Shown one piece after another: positions 25,422-37,020 of a DNA stretch of 64,000 bases. Position 1 is the stretch's first letter. Every line of letters begins with the position of its first letter. The stretch is from assembly GCA_036874045.1 (NCBI GenBank), contig JAZBRI010000003.1, positions 508,501 through 572,500 on the forward strand, read 5' to 3'. The notes under the pieces were generated by a model, which did no database searches, had not been told where the DNA came from, and saw only the letters and a program-made list of their open reading frames with translations. The position numbers and the translations under genes were made by a program. This stretch comes from Cymodocea nodosa. Lineage: Eukaryota > Streptophyta > Magnoliopsida > Alismatales > Cymodoceaceae.

Positions 25422-26212
25422 CGTGTTCACGATCCTTCCTACCGATGTTTCCATCACTTATCTGATGTTCGTGTCAGCCGTTATCTATTACCTCCTTCTG
25501 ATCACTCAAAGTGTTGTTGTGATAAGATTCCTCCGTAAATCATGTCATATTGTATACGAAGTTTCTACTAGTTCCCTGTGTTAAATATCTGATCTCTGTT
25601 GACGTGTTTCAGTTAACCAAATGATGTTGCTTGTTTGTTTCTTTTTTGAGTTGAATCTCAAGTATTGGATTGTGGTGGTTGAGCTTCTTTCTTCACTTCG
25701 TGATCACTCAGAGGAAGGAAAGAAAAGTCATCTGTAAAAATAGCAGACTATCGAATTAATTGTTGTATATGTTTTTTCATGACTTGTAGTTATTGCAATC
25801 CTTGGTCATTCATGGTGGTGGGAATTTACCGAACTAATAGGAAAACTTCTCTACTCCACTTTGTAAAGGAAACTTTCTCGAAATAGGGTGTTTATTGCGT
25901 TCCGCTTCCCCTTTAAAAGCTGGAATCCAAACCTCCAATGGATCGAAAGCTGTCGTTCCAATTCCCATGGCTATCATACTTCCAATCCCCTTCCCTTTTG
26001 TTGTCTTTTGCACTTGAGCAGTCTTCTCGGTTAATCATTTCTGATCACCGCTACATTCTTTTGCCTTCCCTCGCTTCAGTCCATTCCTTCCTTCCTTCCT
26101 TTCCTTCACGTGAACTAGTCGAATTCGGGGAGAGAGAGGAAGAAAATTGATGTCATAAATGGAGAAAGAGAAAAAGGAAACGAAGAAGACAAATGAAAAT
26201 GAAAGGAGAAAA

Positions 26213-26630
26213 AAGAAAAGAAAAGGAAAAAATAAAAAGGACGTTATAATTTATGGTCGATACATCAATTATGATATGTTATTATTCAAATTTAAATTCC
26301 AACATTTTTCATTACATGTAAATTTTAAATTTCACATACACAAATGTCAGGAAAATATCTTATCCTCTGTCATTTTTCATTTTGTGTCATTTACTAGATT
26401 TGCTTAAAAAAGAAAAGGAAAAAGAAAAAAGAATGTTATAATTTATAGATTATACATTAGTTAAAATATATTATTATTCGAATTTAAATTACATCATTTC
26501 TCCTCACATGTACAAACATTTAAAATTTAAATTTCACAATTTTTTGTTATATACACAAACGTCAGAAAAAAAAAAATTCTTATTTTTCATTTCCATCATT
26601 TTTTATCACTAACTAGATTTTATTGTTTGT
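26213..26630. repeat. Tandem direct duplication of about 190 bp
   Basis: Copy 1 (about 26213-26400) and copy 2 (about 26406-26630) share, in order: a purine-rich AAAAGGAAAA block, GTTATAATTTAT, ATACAT.A.TTA, ATTATTATTC.AATTTAAATT, TTTAAATTTCACA, ACACAAA.GTCAG, and .ACTAGATTT. The offset is about 192 bp. Divergence is substantial, so it is an old duplication. Confidence 0.65.
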
Positions 26631-27828
26631 TGTTTTAAAAGTGTATAAATACCTTCTAAGTAATTTTCATCTTCTCTGATCGTTCACCATTAAATGAAAT
26701 CCAAAAAAAAAAAAAATTCTTAGCGGTAAACTCACCTTATCCATTACTTCTTTTCAAGACATTAAATTAAATAATACATCCAACTTTACTATTATATAAT
26801 TAATAACATTACAGATGTGAAATAATAATCTTAAATAGTTTAATTGTTGGCATACATTTAAAAAATAAATAAATAATATAAAACGAAATATTATTATCAT
26901 CTTTACATTAAAATTTTTTACATTTTTCTAAACTTTGAAAATGGGGTTTTCTGAAATAAGCAATGAGCTCACTTAACGAGGAAAATGAGAAGAAATTCAT
27001 GTTGAATGGATGGTAGAAGATGCTTTAGACTCTCTTTTTTCTTTCTTTTTTTAAAGATTTTGCAACTGAGGCATGTCTTTAATTTTTTTCAAAGTTTATT
27101 TTTCAAGAATTACGAATCTTTATGTTCAAACTAGTGAACGCATGATGGACGGTGTCTCCTTTACTACCAGTGCAGGCAAATGTGTTAAGTTGTTGGTTCT
27201 AACCTGTTTTCAAACAAAAATATATTTTAAATAGTTAAATCAATCAAAATCTTAAATTAACATGGTATTAATAAATTTTTGTAAAATAGGCAAACAAAAC
27301 AATTAAAATAATATCATAGCTATGAAACCACAAGTGAAAGAATCAAAGGTCCAACAAGTTTTAAAAAATAAAGAGAAACCAGGCAAGACACTTTAAGAAA
27401 GCCTCCAAAAGCAATACAGGCCGAAGAAAAGGATCCATCTTTTAATGGCAACGAGGAAAACGAAGAGGGGGCTGGACAATGAGATTTTAGAATAAAGAGA
27501 TGCTTAGGTAGATGTTTCTTTTTGAATGACGAGTTCAACTTGTGGCGCGAGGTTTTCTGAAATCAATAATGTAATTGTATATTTCTATAATCAACTGTAC
27601 ATCATAATTAAAATTAAGCAGTAATTAATTATTTTTGACATATCTAACGAAAATAATTACCTGTGATTTCGAATCTCAAAATTCTCTCTGATTTTCCTCC
27701 TTCTCAAAGCTTACGCAGTGGAAACCACCATACGTATACTCACAATTGATTTCACCAACATTAATACAGTGGCAAAAATCAATATTTGCCCCCAAATTTT
27801 CGGCCTACAGGCCTATTGTTGCAACGTT

Positions 27829-27829
<1 letters not shown>

Positions 27830-27864
<35 letters not shown>
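27830..27864. repeat. (GA)n microsatellite
   Basis: An essentially perfect GA dinucleotide run of about 17 units. Confidence 0.95.
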
Positions 27865-27875
<11 letters not shown>

Positions 27876-28619
27876 ACAAAAATGGGAAGAGAGAAGGAAA
27901 AGAATATATAAAAAATCTATAAATAAAAAAAAGAGGTTAGAATTTTCTTTGCAACTTACTTAATTATTTATTTTTCTCTTACAAAATATATTAATTTATT
28001 AATTTTTTTTAAGTTTCAACTCTTAAAATTTTCAAATTCTCAATTTTTGTTTACAAAAATAACATACAACTTCAACAACGTTGGTGATGATCATTTTCAT
28101 TTCTATTTACAAAATTGATGTACAACTTCAACAATGTTGATAATGATGATTTTCTAATATTTTAGTCAAAACACTAGTGCTCTCAAACTATGGAGTTAAG
28201 AATTTTCAAACACTACTGCTAAATTTAAAAAAAGATCTACTTTATTGTTAAAATTTATAATAAAGATAAAAAACTATATAAGTCATTTAGCTAATTATTT
28301 ATCTAAAAATATTGAAAAAAAAAGTTTAAATACAAATTAATTATAATTTGGAATATAATATTACACAATAACATTATGATTTAGGAATATTAACAAACCA
28401 CGTGTTAAATTTATTGGTATTCAAAATTTACCAATTAATTTTAGTGATAACCAACATTTTCAAAATTACATTTCACAAACCTATTATCTATAATTTAAAA
28501 ATATTTTAAAAAATACAATTAGGTAATATATTATTGATATTTATAATAAATTTAGAATATAACTAATTAATATAATAAGTTCTATAAATACCTTTATAGC
28601 ATATACATTTAATATTTGA

Positions 28620-30080
28620 GAGAGTAGAACTAAAATAGGATATCTTATTGTTACTACATATTTATTAATGATAATTAGGTTTTGTAAAAAAAACAAGATT
28701 TAGAATAATAAATCATTCACATAATGCTCAAAATATATTTTTTGCTACCATACTTTTTTTTTGAATTTTATGGAATTAAAGAAAAATAAGTAGTATTATT
28801 TTTGATAATACATCTAATAATATTGCAACTATCTTTATATTTTAAAATAGATTAACTCCACCAAATGAGTTTACTTTATTTTATCAATGATGTATATGCA
28901 TTATAATTAATCTTATAGTTCAAGAAAGTGTTAGAAAAAATAAAATCTTTTGTTGAAAGTATTAGAACTATATTAACTTATATTTCAATTAGTGGTAGAC
29001 GCTAACAAAAATTCAATTATATATCAAAGATGTATATGCATTATAATTAATCTTATAGTTCAAGAAAGTGTTGAAAAAATAAAATCTTTTGTTGAAAGTA
29101 TTAGAACTATATTAACTTATATTTCAATTAATGGTAGACACTAACAAAAATTCAATTATATATATAATTCTTTTGATTTATCACATAAGACATTTACAAT
29201 GAATGTTTATTATAGATGAAATTCTTTATATTTAATGTTAAATAATTATTTATCTTGTAAAAAAGCTATAAGAACTTATTATAATGGTAAAATTGATGAT
29301 AATAGAACAATGTTAGATAAAAATGATTTTTCAATGGTTAATTATGTTGTTAAAAATTTAAAACTATTTTATAATGCAATTGAATATTTATTATAAAATA
29401 TATTATTTTATCTCTATTTATGTAATACATCATTTAAATAATATTACAAAGAGTTTTCAATAATTATAGTAATTACCCATTTTTTATATCTATAATTCTA
29501 AAAATGAAAGAATTTTTTTTAAGTATTAGAATAATATACTTCTTTTATATGCATTAAGTGTTTATTTAAATCTTAGGACTAAAATAAAAGTTGTTAGAAA
29601 ATTAATAATTACAATACAAAATTATTTAAATGTAAAACTTAATGTAAAAATTGAAAATGTAAAAGAAAATTTAAACATATTTGATTTATATATTACAATG
29701 TATGAAACCTAACAAACACAACATACGTTTTACATATTTGAATAACCATCATTATTATCAATTTATGATTTTAGTGTACTAGTTGATAATTATAATGAAT
29801 TTAACTTAATAAGTACGCAATTAATTAATTAATTTTAATAATATTAATCATAACTATTTAGTGAGAGAAAATTTTAATTTTTTAGATTTTGATGTAATTA
29901 ATTGATGAAAAAAATAAAATGATACATTTCTTATTTTATCTTTAATGGTTAAAGATTTATTGATAATTTTCTATAGCATGTGAATAAATATCTAATATTA
30001 GTAATAATATATTAGATAATAGAAGAATAATGCTAAAAAATAGTATTCTAGAAGCTTTAATGTGCATTAAAGGTTAAAAA
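28620..30080 (+). mobile_element. hAT-superfamily DNA transposon relic (transposase remains)
   Basis: Reading the plus strand across frames gives pieces of an Ac/Tam3-like transposase: a 'GYLIVTTYL' block near 28640, 'FDNTSNNIATI' near 28800, 'ALIINLIVQESV' (cf. CAAHILNLIVQD) near 28910, then one long block RWNSLYLMLNNYLSCKKAI (29214-29275) continuing through DFSMVNYVVKNLKLFYNAIEY to about 29390. The C-terminal dimerisation region is decayed near 29890-30080, ending in a piece like 'LDNRRIMLKNSILEALMCIK'. Numerous stops and frame changes make it non-functional. A 140-bp internal tandem duplication lies inside it. Terminal inverted repeats and target-site duplications were not found. Confidence 0.7.
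28889..29168. repeat. 140-bp tandem duplication inside the hAT relic
   Basis: The segment beginning GATGTATATGCATTATAATT at 28889 repeats at 29029 with few differences. Both copies encode the 'LIVQESVxKxK..VESIRTILTYISI' part of the transposase. The high similarity implies duplication after the element had already decayed. Confidence 0.85.
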
Positions 30081-30413
30081 CTTACTTAACAATAGCAAGA
30101 TAAATTTATAGATGAATTTGAAAATTTAAATATTTTAATTTAATTATGTAAATATATTTAGTATAATATTTATATCATAACAAGTTACAATGTAATTTTA
30201 ATTTTAAATCATAAATAATATAAATTATTTTAACTTCATGACATGTGTTTAAATGTATCAATGATTAAATGTGTCGATATATTCATAAATGAAATGATTT
30301 ATTCTTTTTGTGTTGATGTGCTTACATGTTGTGATTAAATAATATTTAGATTTAATTTAATATATATTAAAAATATAATAATAATAAAATTAAAATTTAT
30401 GGTTGAGTGTAAA

Positions 30414-30441
<28 letters not shown>
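30414..30441. repeat. (TA)n microsatellite
   Basis: Perfect TA run of about 14 units at the right flank of the hAT relic. Confidence 0.95.
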
Positions 30442-30444
<3 letters not shown>

Positions 30445-30619
30445 TGTACTTAGATTTATTATATAAAAATGTAATATATCTATTTTTATTTTACTAAAAA
30501 AATATAAAAATACATAAAACGTAAAAAAAATTTAAAAAATTAGTTGAAAGGTCACCAACGCATGCGATCCACAAAATATTTAACTTTTGCAAACTAGTCT
30601 GACTTGATTTTGTAGGAAT

Positions 30620-31245
30620 GTGGTATAATGACTGTATGTTACGTAACGCACGTACGGTGAGCGGACAACCAAACGGTCGACCGTTCAGCCATGGAAGGGA
30701 GAAGATGAAGGTGAGGGAGGAGTCAATGGCTCCCGGATATAAAAGGAGAGGTGGATAGAAGGTCAAAAATCAATTGGAAAATCCTTGAACTTCGCCATCA
30801 GAGCCCCCAAAAACAATCCAACAGTAATATCAAAGCGAGGTTGCACCTTTGGCCGCCCGCGCGAATGACTTCGCCACCTGCACTCACGAGTCCTTCACCA
30901 CCCGCTCCTCTGGAAATGTGCATCTCCGTCACCTTTGCGCGCGACTCTGGGCGATGCTCGCAAGCTCTGCCACTACATCGCGTTCTCCCCCTCTATCTAC
31001 CATACGGTCCACTTCTATGTGCGATTCCGCACAAGCAACGCTGCCGATCTGCCTGCAAAATCAACGCCCGTCTCCCTTCGGTCCACTTCCACGCACACGG
31101 CCCGCTCCTCCTCCGCACGTGCACCTCCGCCCTCGTACGTCGCATATTATCACTGCCTCAACCACGTGCCAGCCTACCGGAAAGCGCCTCCTGCTCACCG
31201 TCGCACCCGAGCTCATTGCCTCGCTGAATTTGGAGGTTAAGTTTT
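30620..31245 (+). other. GC-rich island with TATA box, unidentified
   Basis: In a region of roughly 20-25% GC, about 600 bases are abruptly GC-rich. TATAAAAGGAGAG lies at 30737 and open frames of 158, 142 and 101 codons overlap in all three plus frames (30751-31227, 30849-31277, 30935-31240). None resembles a family I know, and overlapping open frames are expected of GC-rich DNA. A possible splice donor (GGAG|GTTAAG) is at about 31237. It could be a captured gene fragment, a leader or promoter belonging to the copia fossil downstream, or the first exon of a lost gene. Confidence 0.4.
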
Positions 31246-32198
31246 TTTTAAATTTGTTATGGTTGGGTGAATATTGATTTAAATGAAATAAATGCATGTT
31301 ATAAAAGAAAAAATAAAAAGGGGTTTTGTTTACGAAAAACTCTAGTATGCTTTAATTAGAAATATATATATATATATATATATTAAAATTGAAAATTAAA
31401 TTTTGATATTGTTATTGTTGCATGCATATTTAATATTAATATTTGTTGGAATTTAAATTGAAATATTGTTGATTTATTGCATGTTTAAATAAATAATAAT
31501 AATATATATACAATTCTTGCTTGCTTTGAAGTTTAAGAAATTTTTTTAATTTCTAGATTTAAACTTTAAATCATGGAGTTTATTTTGATCAACCCTTGAA
31601 ATTAAATTTATTGTTAAAATTTAATTATTACTAGTTGATAAATAACAAATTTTAATTTTTGAAAATTTATTATTTATCGTAGATTTGAAAAATGGCTAGC
31701 AAAATATTCATAACCGAAATGACTAAATTATGAGATGTGGTATCGTAAAATTAATCAAACATTAGAATACGAAGATTTTGAATATGTAATAGGTTCACGT
31801 CCTTTAGAAATGGATGATAATGATTTTGAAGCAAAAATTAAAAGAATAAATCAATATAGGAAAGATTATAAAAAGGTGAAAAATTTAATGTTCATGTTCA
31901 TGTTCATGAAAGATTATCTTATTAAGTGCTATAAAACTTATACTAATGTTTATACACTATAGAACACTTTGAAGGATAAATATAATAAAATAATTGAAAT
32001 GACAACTCAATTAATTCTTTAAAAATATAACTTATGTAGAATACATGAGGAAACAAAGCATAGTGGAACATATAAATAATATGATAGTTATGACTAAGGA
32101 CTTAACAATTGTAGGAACTCCTATACCTAAAAAACTATAAATATCAACTATATTAAATAGTTTGCCATGTAGTTATCATATGGTTAACACATCTCTTA

Positions 32199-32858
32199 GG
32201 TCAACTGTTTGGGGTCTATATATTATGAAATTAACATGCAACCGAATTTTAATATTTATAACCACAAGCACACAAAGTTAATTATAGAAAACATGCAAGA
32301 ACAGGTCGACTCCACAAGGACCAACAATTAAAAATAAAATTCACTAGAGTTTATAGATATGCCTTGTGTAAATTTATTCTCATCACATCTTTGCCTTAAT
32401 AATCATGTATATGTTAGAGGTCAACTGTTTGGGGTCTATATGTTATGAAATTAACACGAAACCGAATTTTAATATTTATAACCACAAGCACACAAAGTTA
32501 ATTATAGAAAGCATGCAAAAACATGTCGACTCCACAAGGATCAACAATTAAAAATAAAATTCACTAGAGTTTATAGATATGCCTTATGTAAAAGCATTCT
32601 CATCACATACTTGCCTTAATAATCATGTATATGTTAGAGATCAACTGTTTGGGGTCTATATGTTATGAAATTAACACACAACTGAGTTTTAATATTTATA
32701 ACCACAAGCACACAGAGTTAATTATAGAAAGCATGCAAGAACAGGTTGACTCTACAAGGACCAACAATTAAAAATAAAATTCACTAGAGTTTATAGATAT
32801 GCCTTGTGTAAATGCATTCTTATCACATGTTTGCCTTAATAATCATGTATATGTCAGA
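32199..32858. repeat. 220-bp tandem repeat, three copies
   Basis: Copies begin at 32199, 32419 and 32639, each opening with TCAACTGTTTGGGGTCTATA and containing TATTTATAACCACAAGCACA and CACTAGAGTTTATAGATATG. The spacing is exactly 220 in both steps with only scattered mismatches. The array interrupts the gag remnant of the copia fossil. Its origin is not known. Confidence 0.92.
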
Positions 32859-33884
32859 AATGACTTCATATAGAGTTGAATTAGTAATGAGAAACATCAT
32901 TCATGTCCTCCTCTATTTATCACTTAAGAGAATGCAACACATAATAATTATTACACTACAAAAATAGAAAATAAAATTATACTACATTAAACTACTAATT
33001 CTATTACAAAACTAGTATACATGGACTTATAACCATACATCTAAATTCATGTATGCTCTAATCTACTAAGTACAAGTTATATACAATCAAATCCAAGTAA
33101 ATCAGGAAGTTAGAGTTAAGTAAAAAATGTTTAAACTATGTTAGAGTTAAAGGAACAAAAATTGAGAAGAATCCACACCAAGAAGCATAAAACACATAGA
33201 AGGCAAAAACTCAAACTAAACTTAGAATTTAAGAACATTGAAATTAACACAAGAATTCAACATTATAACAAAGGGAAAACACGTGGAATACACAAACAAC
33301 ACAAATTCACAAACATATATTGCTGAAATTAAAATTACAACTCCATCTCCTGTAGGATCATTGTATTACAAGAGGAGATGTGAATTGTGTCTTTAATAAT
33401 TAAAATTACCAGTGGATAAAACAAGAGTACAAAACAAAATAAAATTTTATTCTTTATAAACTTTAAAGAAAGAATTTACAATATCTTTTCAGCTCAATTC
33501 TATTCTTGATGGTTTTGATACAGTAATGTCTGATATACAATTCAAATAGAAAATGAAGTTCTTATTCAAAACTAATTTTGAATTGTATAAAACCTGATCT
33601 TTATGCATGTAGCTCTTTTCCTTTTTTTTGCTCAGCTTCTGTATCTCTTCTTCTCTAGTTGTCGAATTTCCAAACTTCTTGCGTTTGCAGCTCCTTTTCT
33701 GAAATTGCTTGGAATTTCGAACTTCTTCTGATGTTGGAGAATTTTTCTATATATGAATATTCAGACTTGATTTTTTAGTTTGGGATCTAGATTGAATATT
33801 CAGACTTGGTTTTTGAGATTGGGATCCTCATTGTAATGTAGCTCGTATTTTCTATTAGTAGTCGAACTCTGACTTCACGTTTAG

Positions 33885-34045
33885 CATGTTCATCCACTTA
33901 ATCCATAATCTACGTACTAATTTCAAATTCAAATCATCCACGATTTCCACTATCGTTTTGAATTTCCACTATGTCCACTATCATTTTGAAATTTCCAATT
34001 TCTCCACTATCATTTTGAAATTTTCACGATTTTCACTCATAGATT
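33885..34045. repeat. Short tandem repeat, 'tccactatcattttgaaatt' type
   Basis: The phrase CCACTATC.TTTTGAA recurs three times (about 33946, 33977 and 34004) with variable spacing in the interior of the copia fossil. Confidence 0.65.
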
Positions 34046-34400
34046 CACCGAAACTTTATCTTCCTAGAGACTTGTAGAATATCTTTTAAGTCTTCGTTTT
34101 ATTCAAACACTTATCATTTAAGTCCTGTAAAAACTCGAACACTTATATGTAACTCTTTGAGTTTTTACACTTGCAAAACATGTGACTGAACATAGAAAAC
34201 TTATATATTCATTAGTCATTTTATAAAACTCAAATAGTTATCTATCCATGCGTATAAAAACTCAAATAGTTATCTAACTCTTCGATTTTCATTACCGAAC
34301 GCACATGGAAAACACGTGACAACTTAAAATATTAAAAACACACGTGCAGATAACTTAACTATACGATTTTTTAACATAACTCTTCAACTAAATCGAAACG

Positions 34401-34531
34401 TTAACTATCCGAAAGTTTAACTATCCGAAAATCTAATTATCCGAAAACTTTAACTATCCGAAAGTTTAACTATCCGAAAATCTAATTATCCGAAAACTTT
34501 AACTATCCGAAAGTTAACTATACGAAAACTT
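34401..34531. repeat. Minisatellite with 49-bp higher-order unit
   Basis: A 16-17-bp motif (aactatccgaaagttt) is arranged in triplets, and the triplet repeats with a 49-bp step (starts at 34401, 34450 and 34499). The first two super-units are nearly identical. Confidence 0.9.
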
Positions 34532-34539
34532 TTCAACAT

Positions 34540-35370
34540 TTAATTACGTGACTATTATACTTAGAAAATATTATTTAGACTTATTTATAAACTTTAATAA
34601 AACATTTATCATTAAAACAAAATTCCTAACATTTCCACTCAAATGCCTACTCTTATTACTTTTAAATCACAACTTCAAGTGTTTAAACTCAAGGGATGCC
34701 AACTACTTGCTTCAACCACTTGAGATGGCCACCTTCTCCAACAATCATCCACGTCTTTGGTAGCTTATTCTCTCTACGGATTGGAGGTTCAATGTTGGAG
34801 AGAATGCAGTAAACTAGGAAGAGAATTGGAAGCAAGTTTCCACACCTTCAAGTGGATCTCTAATGGAGCTTCATCCATGGATTCAACACCAACAAGAGGG
34901 GATTTGCAGCAGCAATTCTCCTCCTCAAAATGAAGAATATCGGATGAAGTATTGGAGAAGACAAGAAGATGAAGAACTTACCTTCAAGGGAAGTTTGTAG
35001 GAGATGACACCAAGAGGGAGAGCTCTTCCTTCACCTTGCTTGGAGCACTAAGGGGAATTCTGAAAATTGAAGTTGGGAGAGGGTAGAAAACTTGGAGGGC
35101 AAAAAACTTGTGGGATACAAGGCCTATTTATAGAGATTTTGATCATCAAGAATTGATGATCCCAAGGCTTGATCTAAGGGCACTCATTCACCTACAATTA
35201 AATCCATTTAAGTCATGCATATAATGTTAGTAATACATGCCAAAAGTAACTCTAGTTATGAACTTGAAATATATTTATTTCTAAGGTATGTAACATTCAT
35301 TTTAATATATTTACAAATGTAAAATGTAAGTTCATCCATGAATGAATCAATTAGTAACATGTAAGTTCAT
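34540..35370. other. Interior of copia fossil, no recognised sequence
   Basis: A stretch of more ordinary composition (34640-35200) lies between the minisatellite and the pre-RT region. It has no gene-family match and may be part of a separate nested insertion. Confidence 0.4.
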
Positions 35371-37020
35371 CCATGAATAAAGTAAAGGAAATCATTGAAT
35401 ATAGGGATGCTACTTTTCTTGAAAATATAAAAGAAAATGAAGAAAATGAAAAGGAATTAGAACTACTACGTGTAGTGGGAAATGACTATTTCATTGATAT
35501 CCCAAATAATGACCCTATGATTGAAGGGGAACAAAATATAGAAAATGTGAATGAATCTATGGAAATTATAGGGGAAAACCAAAATGAGTCTATAAATGGA
35601 AATGATGGAATAGAATGTCAAAATGAACAAACTCAAGATGGAATTGAACCAATGGAACCTATTAACAAAAGAATTAGAATTCAACCTGCTTAGATGAATG
35701 ATTATCATTTGTATTCTTGTGAGGATGTAAATAGATATTCAAGAAAAAGTTGAAGGCTATACCCAAAAATAAGGAATTGATTACTAGGAAACTTATTCAC
35801 CTGTAATTAAGTTTGCATCTGTTATAATCATATTGGTAATTGTTACATATTTAAATATGGAATTACATCAAATAGATATAAAAACTGCATTTCTCAATAG
35901 AGATTTGAAGAAAGGAATTTACATATCACAACCTAAGGGATATCAGGTGAAAGGACATGAGGATAAACTATGCAAATTAAAAAAGTTAATATATGATTTG
36001 AAACAAGTTTCTATACAATGGTATTATTAGTTCCATGATGTGATTGTTGGAATGAGATTTGTTTCAAATAGATTAGACTAATATATAAATGTCAGGAAAA
36101 GTGAGAGCAAGTTTATCATATTGTCCTTATATGTAAATGATATTTTATTTGCTAAAAACGATACTGACATATTGAAAGATACAAAGGAAGAACTTAGCTT
36201 AAAGTTTGAAATGAAGGATATGAGAGAAACATCTTATGTTCTTGGAATTCAGATATTGAGAGATCAAAAATTTAGAACACTGAATATAAATTAGGAAAGA
36301 TATCTACAAACGGTGCTAAAAAGGTTTGGAATGGAGAACTACTCCTTAGCCCCTACACCCTATGTTATTGAGAATAGATTAAGTAAGGACCAATGTTTTG
36401 GAAAGGAGAAGGAACATTTAAGATCACCTTATGCTCAATAAATATATGCTATGTTGTGTACAAGATTTGACTTAGCATATATTGTAAGTAGATATTAAAG
36501 TAATTTAGGAACAAAACATTAGGAAGTTGTCAAAAGAATAATGAAATATATGAAAGTAACTTTGTATCATAAGTTAACTTATCAAGCAGATGAGCTTGAA
36601 GTGTTTGATTACTTAGATGCTAATCTGAGTAGTAACAAAGATGATAGAAAGTCTACTTTAAGATATGTATTCATTTTTGGAGGAGTAGTTGTAGTTTTAG
36701 AAAGTAAAAAGCAAAGATACGTAGTAAAATACATAAAAGAAGCTGAATATGTTGTTTATAGCGTAGCAACATTACATGTTATTTAGATCAAAAGATTTAT
36801 AAATGATTTAAATCTCAACTTGATAAATGATCTAATAGAAATGTATTATGATAACTAAATAGTAATAAGTTTTATATATAATGGTGCAAACGCAATAAGA
36901 TGATAATATATAAATATACATTATCACTATATACATTATATTACAAAGAATGGAAAAATAAAATTAAGTTATATTATTACAGAAGATATGATTGTTGATC
37001 TTTGACAAAAGTAATTTTAA

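Larger units (their letters stand above)
25422..28610. other. AT-rich intergenic region, no gene recognised
   Basis: No coding exon of a known family was found. It contains a pair of direct repeats (26213-26630) and a (GA)n microsatellite (27830-27864). The open frames are low-complexity Lys/Glu/Phe runs. Confidence 0.55.
31690..37020 (+). mobile_element. Broken Ty1-copia LTR-retrotransposon fossil
   Basis: Remains of a copia element in plus orientation. A gag (UBN2-type) region lies at about 31690-32200, the region before reverse transcriptase at about 35373-35690, reverse transcriptase at about 35820-36450 (phrases such as HQIDIKTAFL and QPKGYQV), and RNase H at about 36540-36790. The protease and integrase part is missing; its place is taken by 220-bp tandem repeats, minisatellites and other AT-rich DNA (32200-35350), which look like later insertions or replacement. 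It has well over ten breaks and is clearly dead. No paired LTRs, primer-binding site or polypurine tract were recognised, so the true ends are unknown. Heavy decay suggests it is old. Confidence 0.8.
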
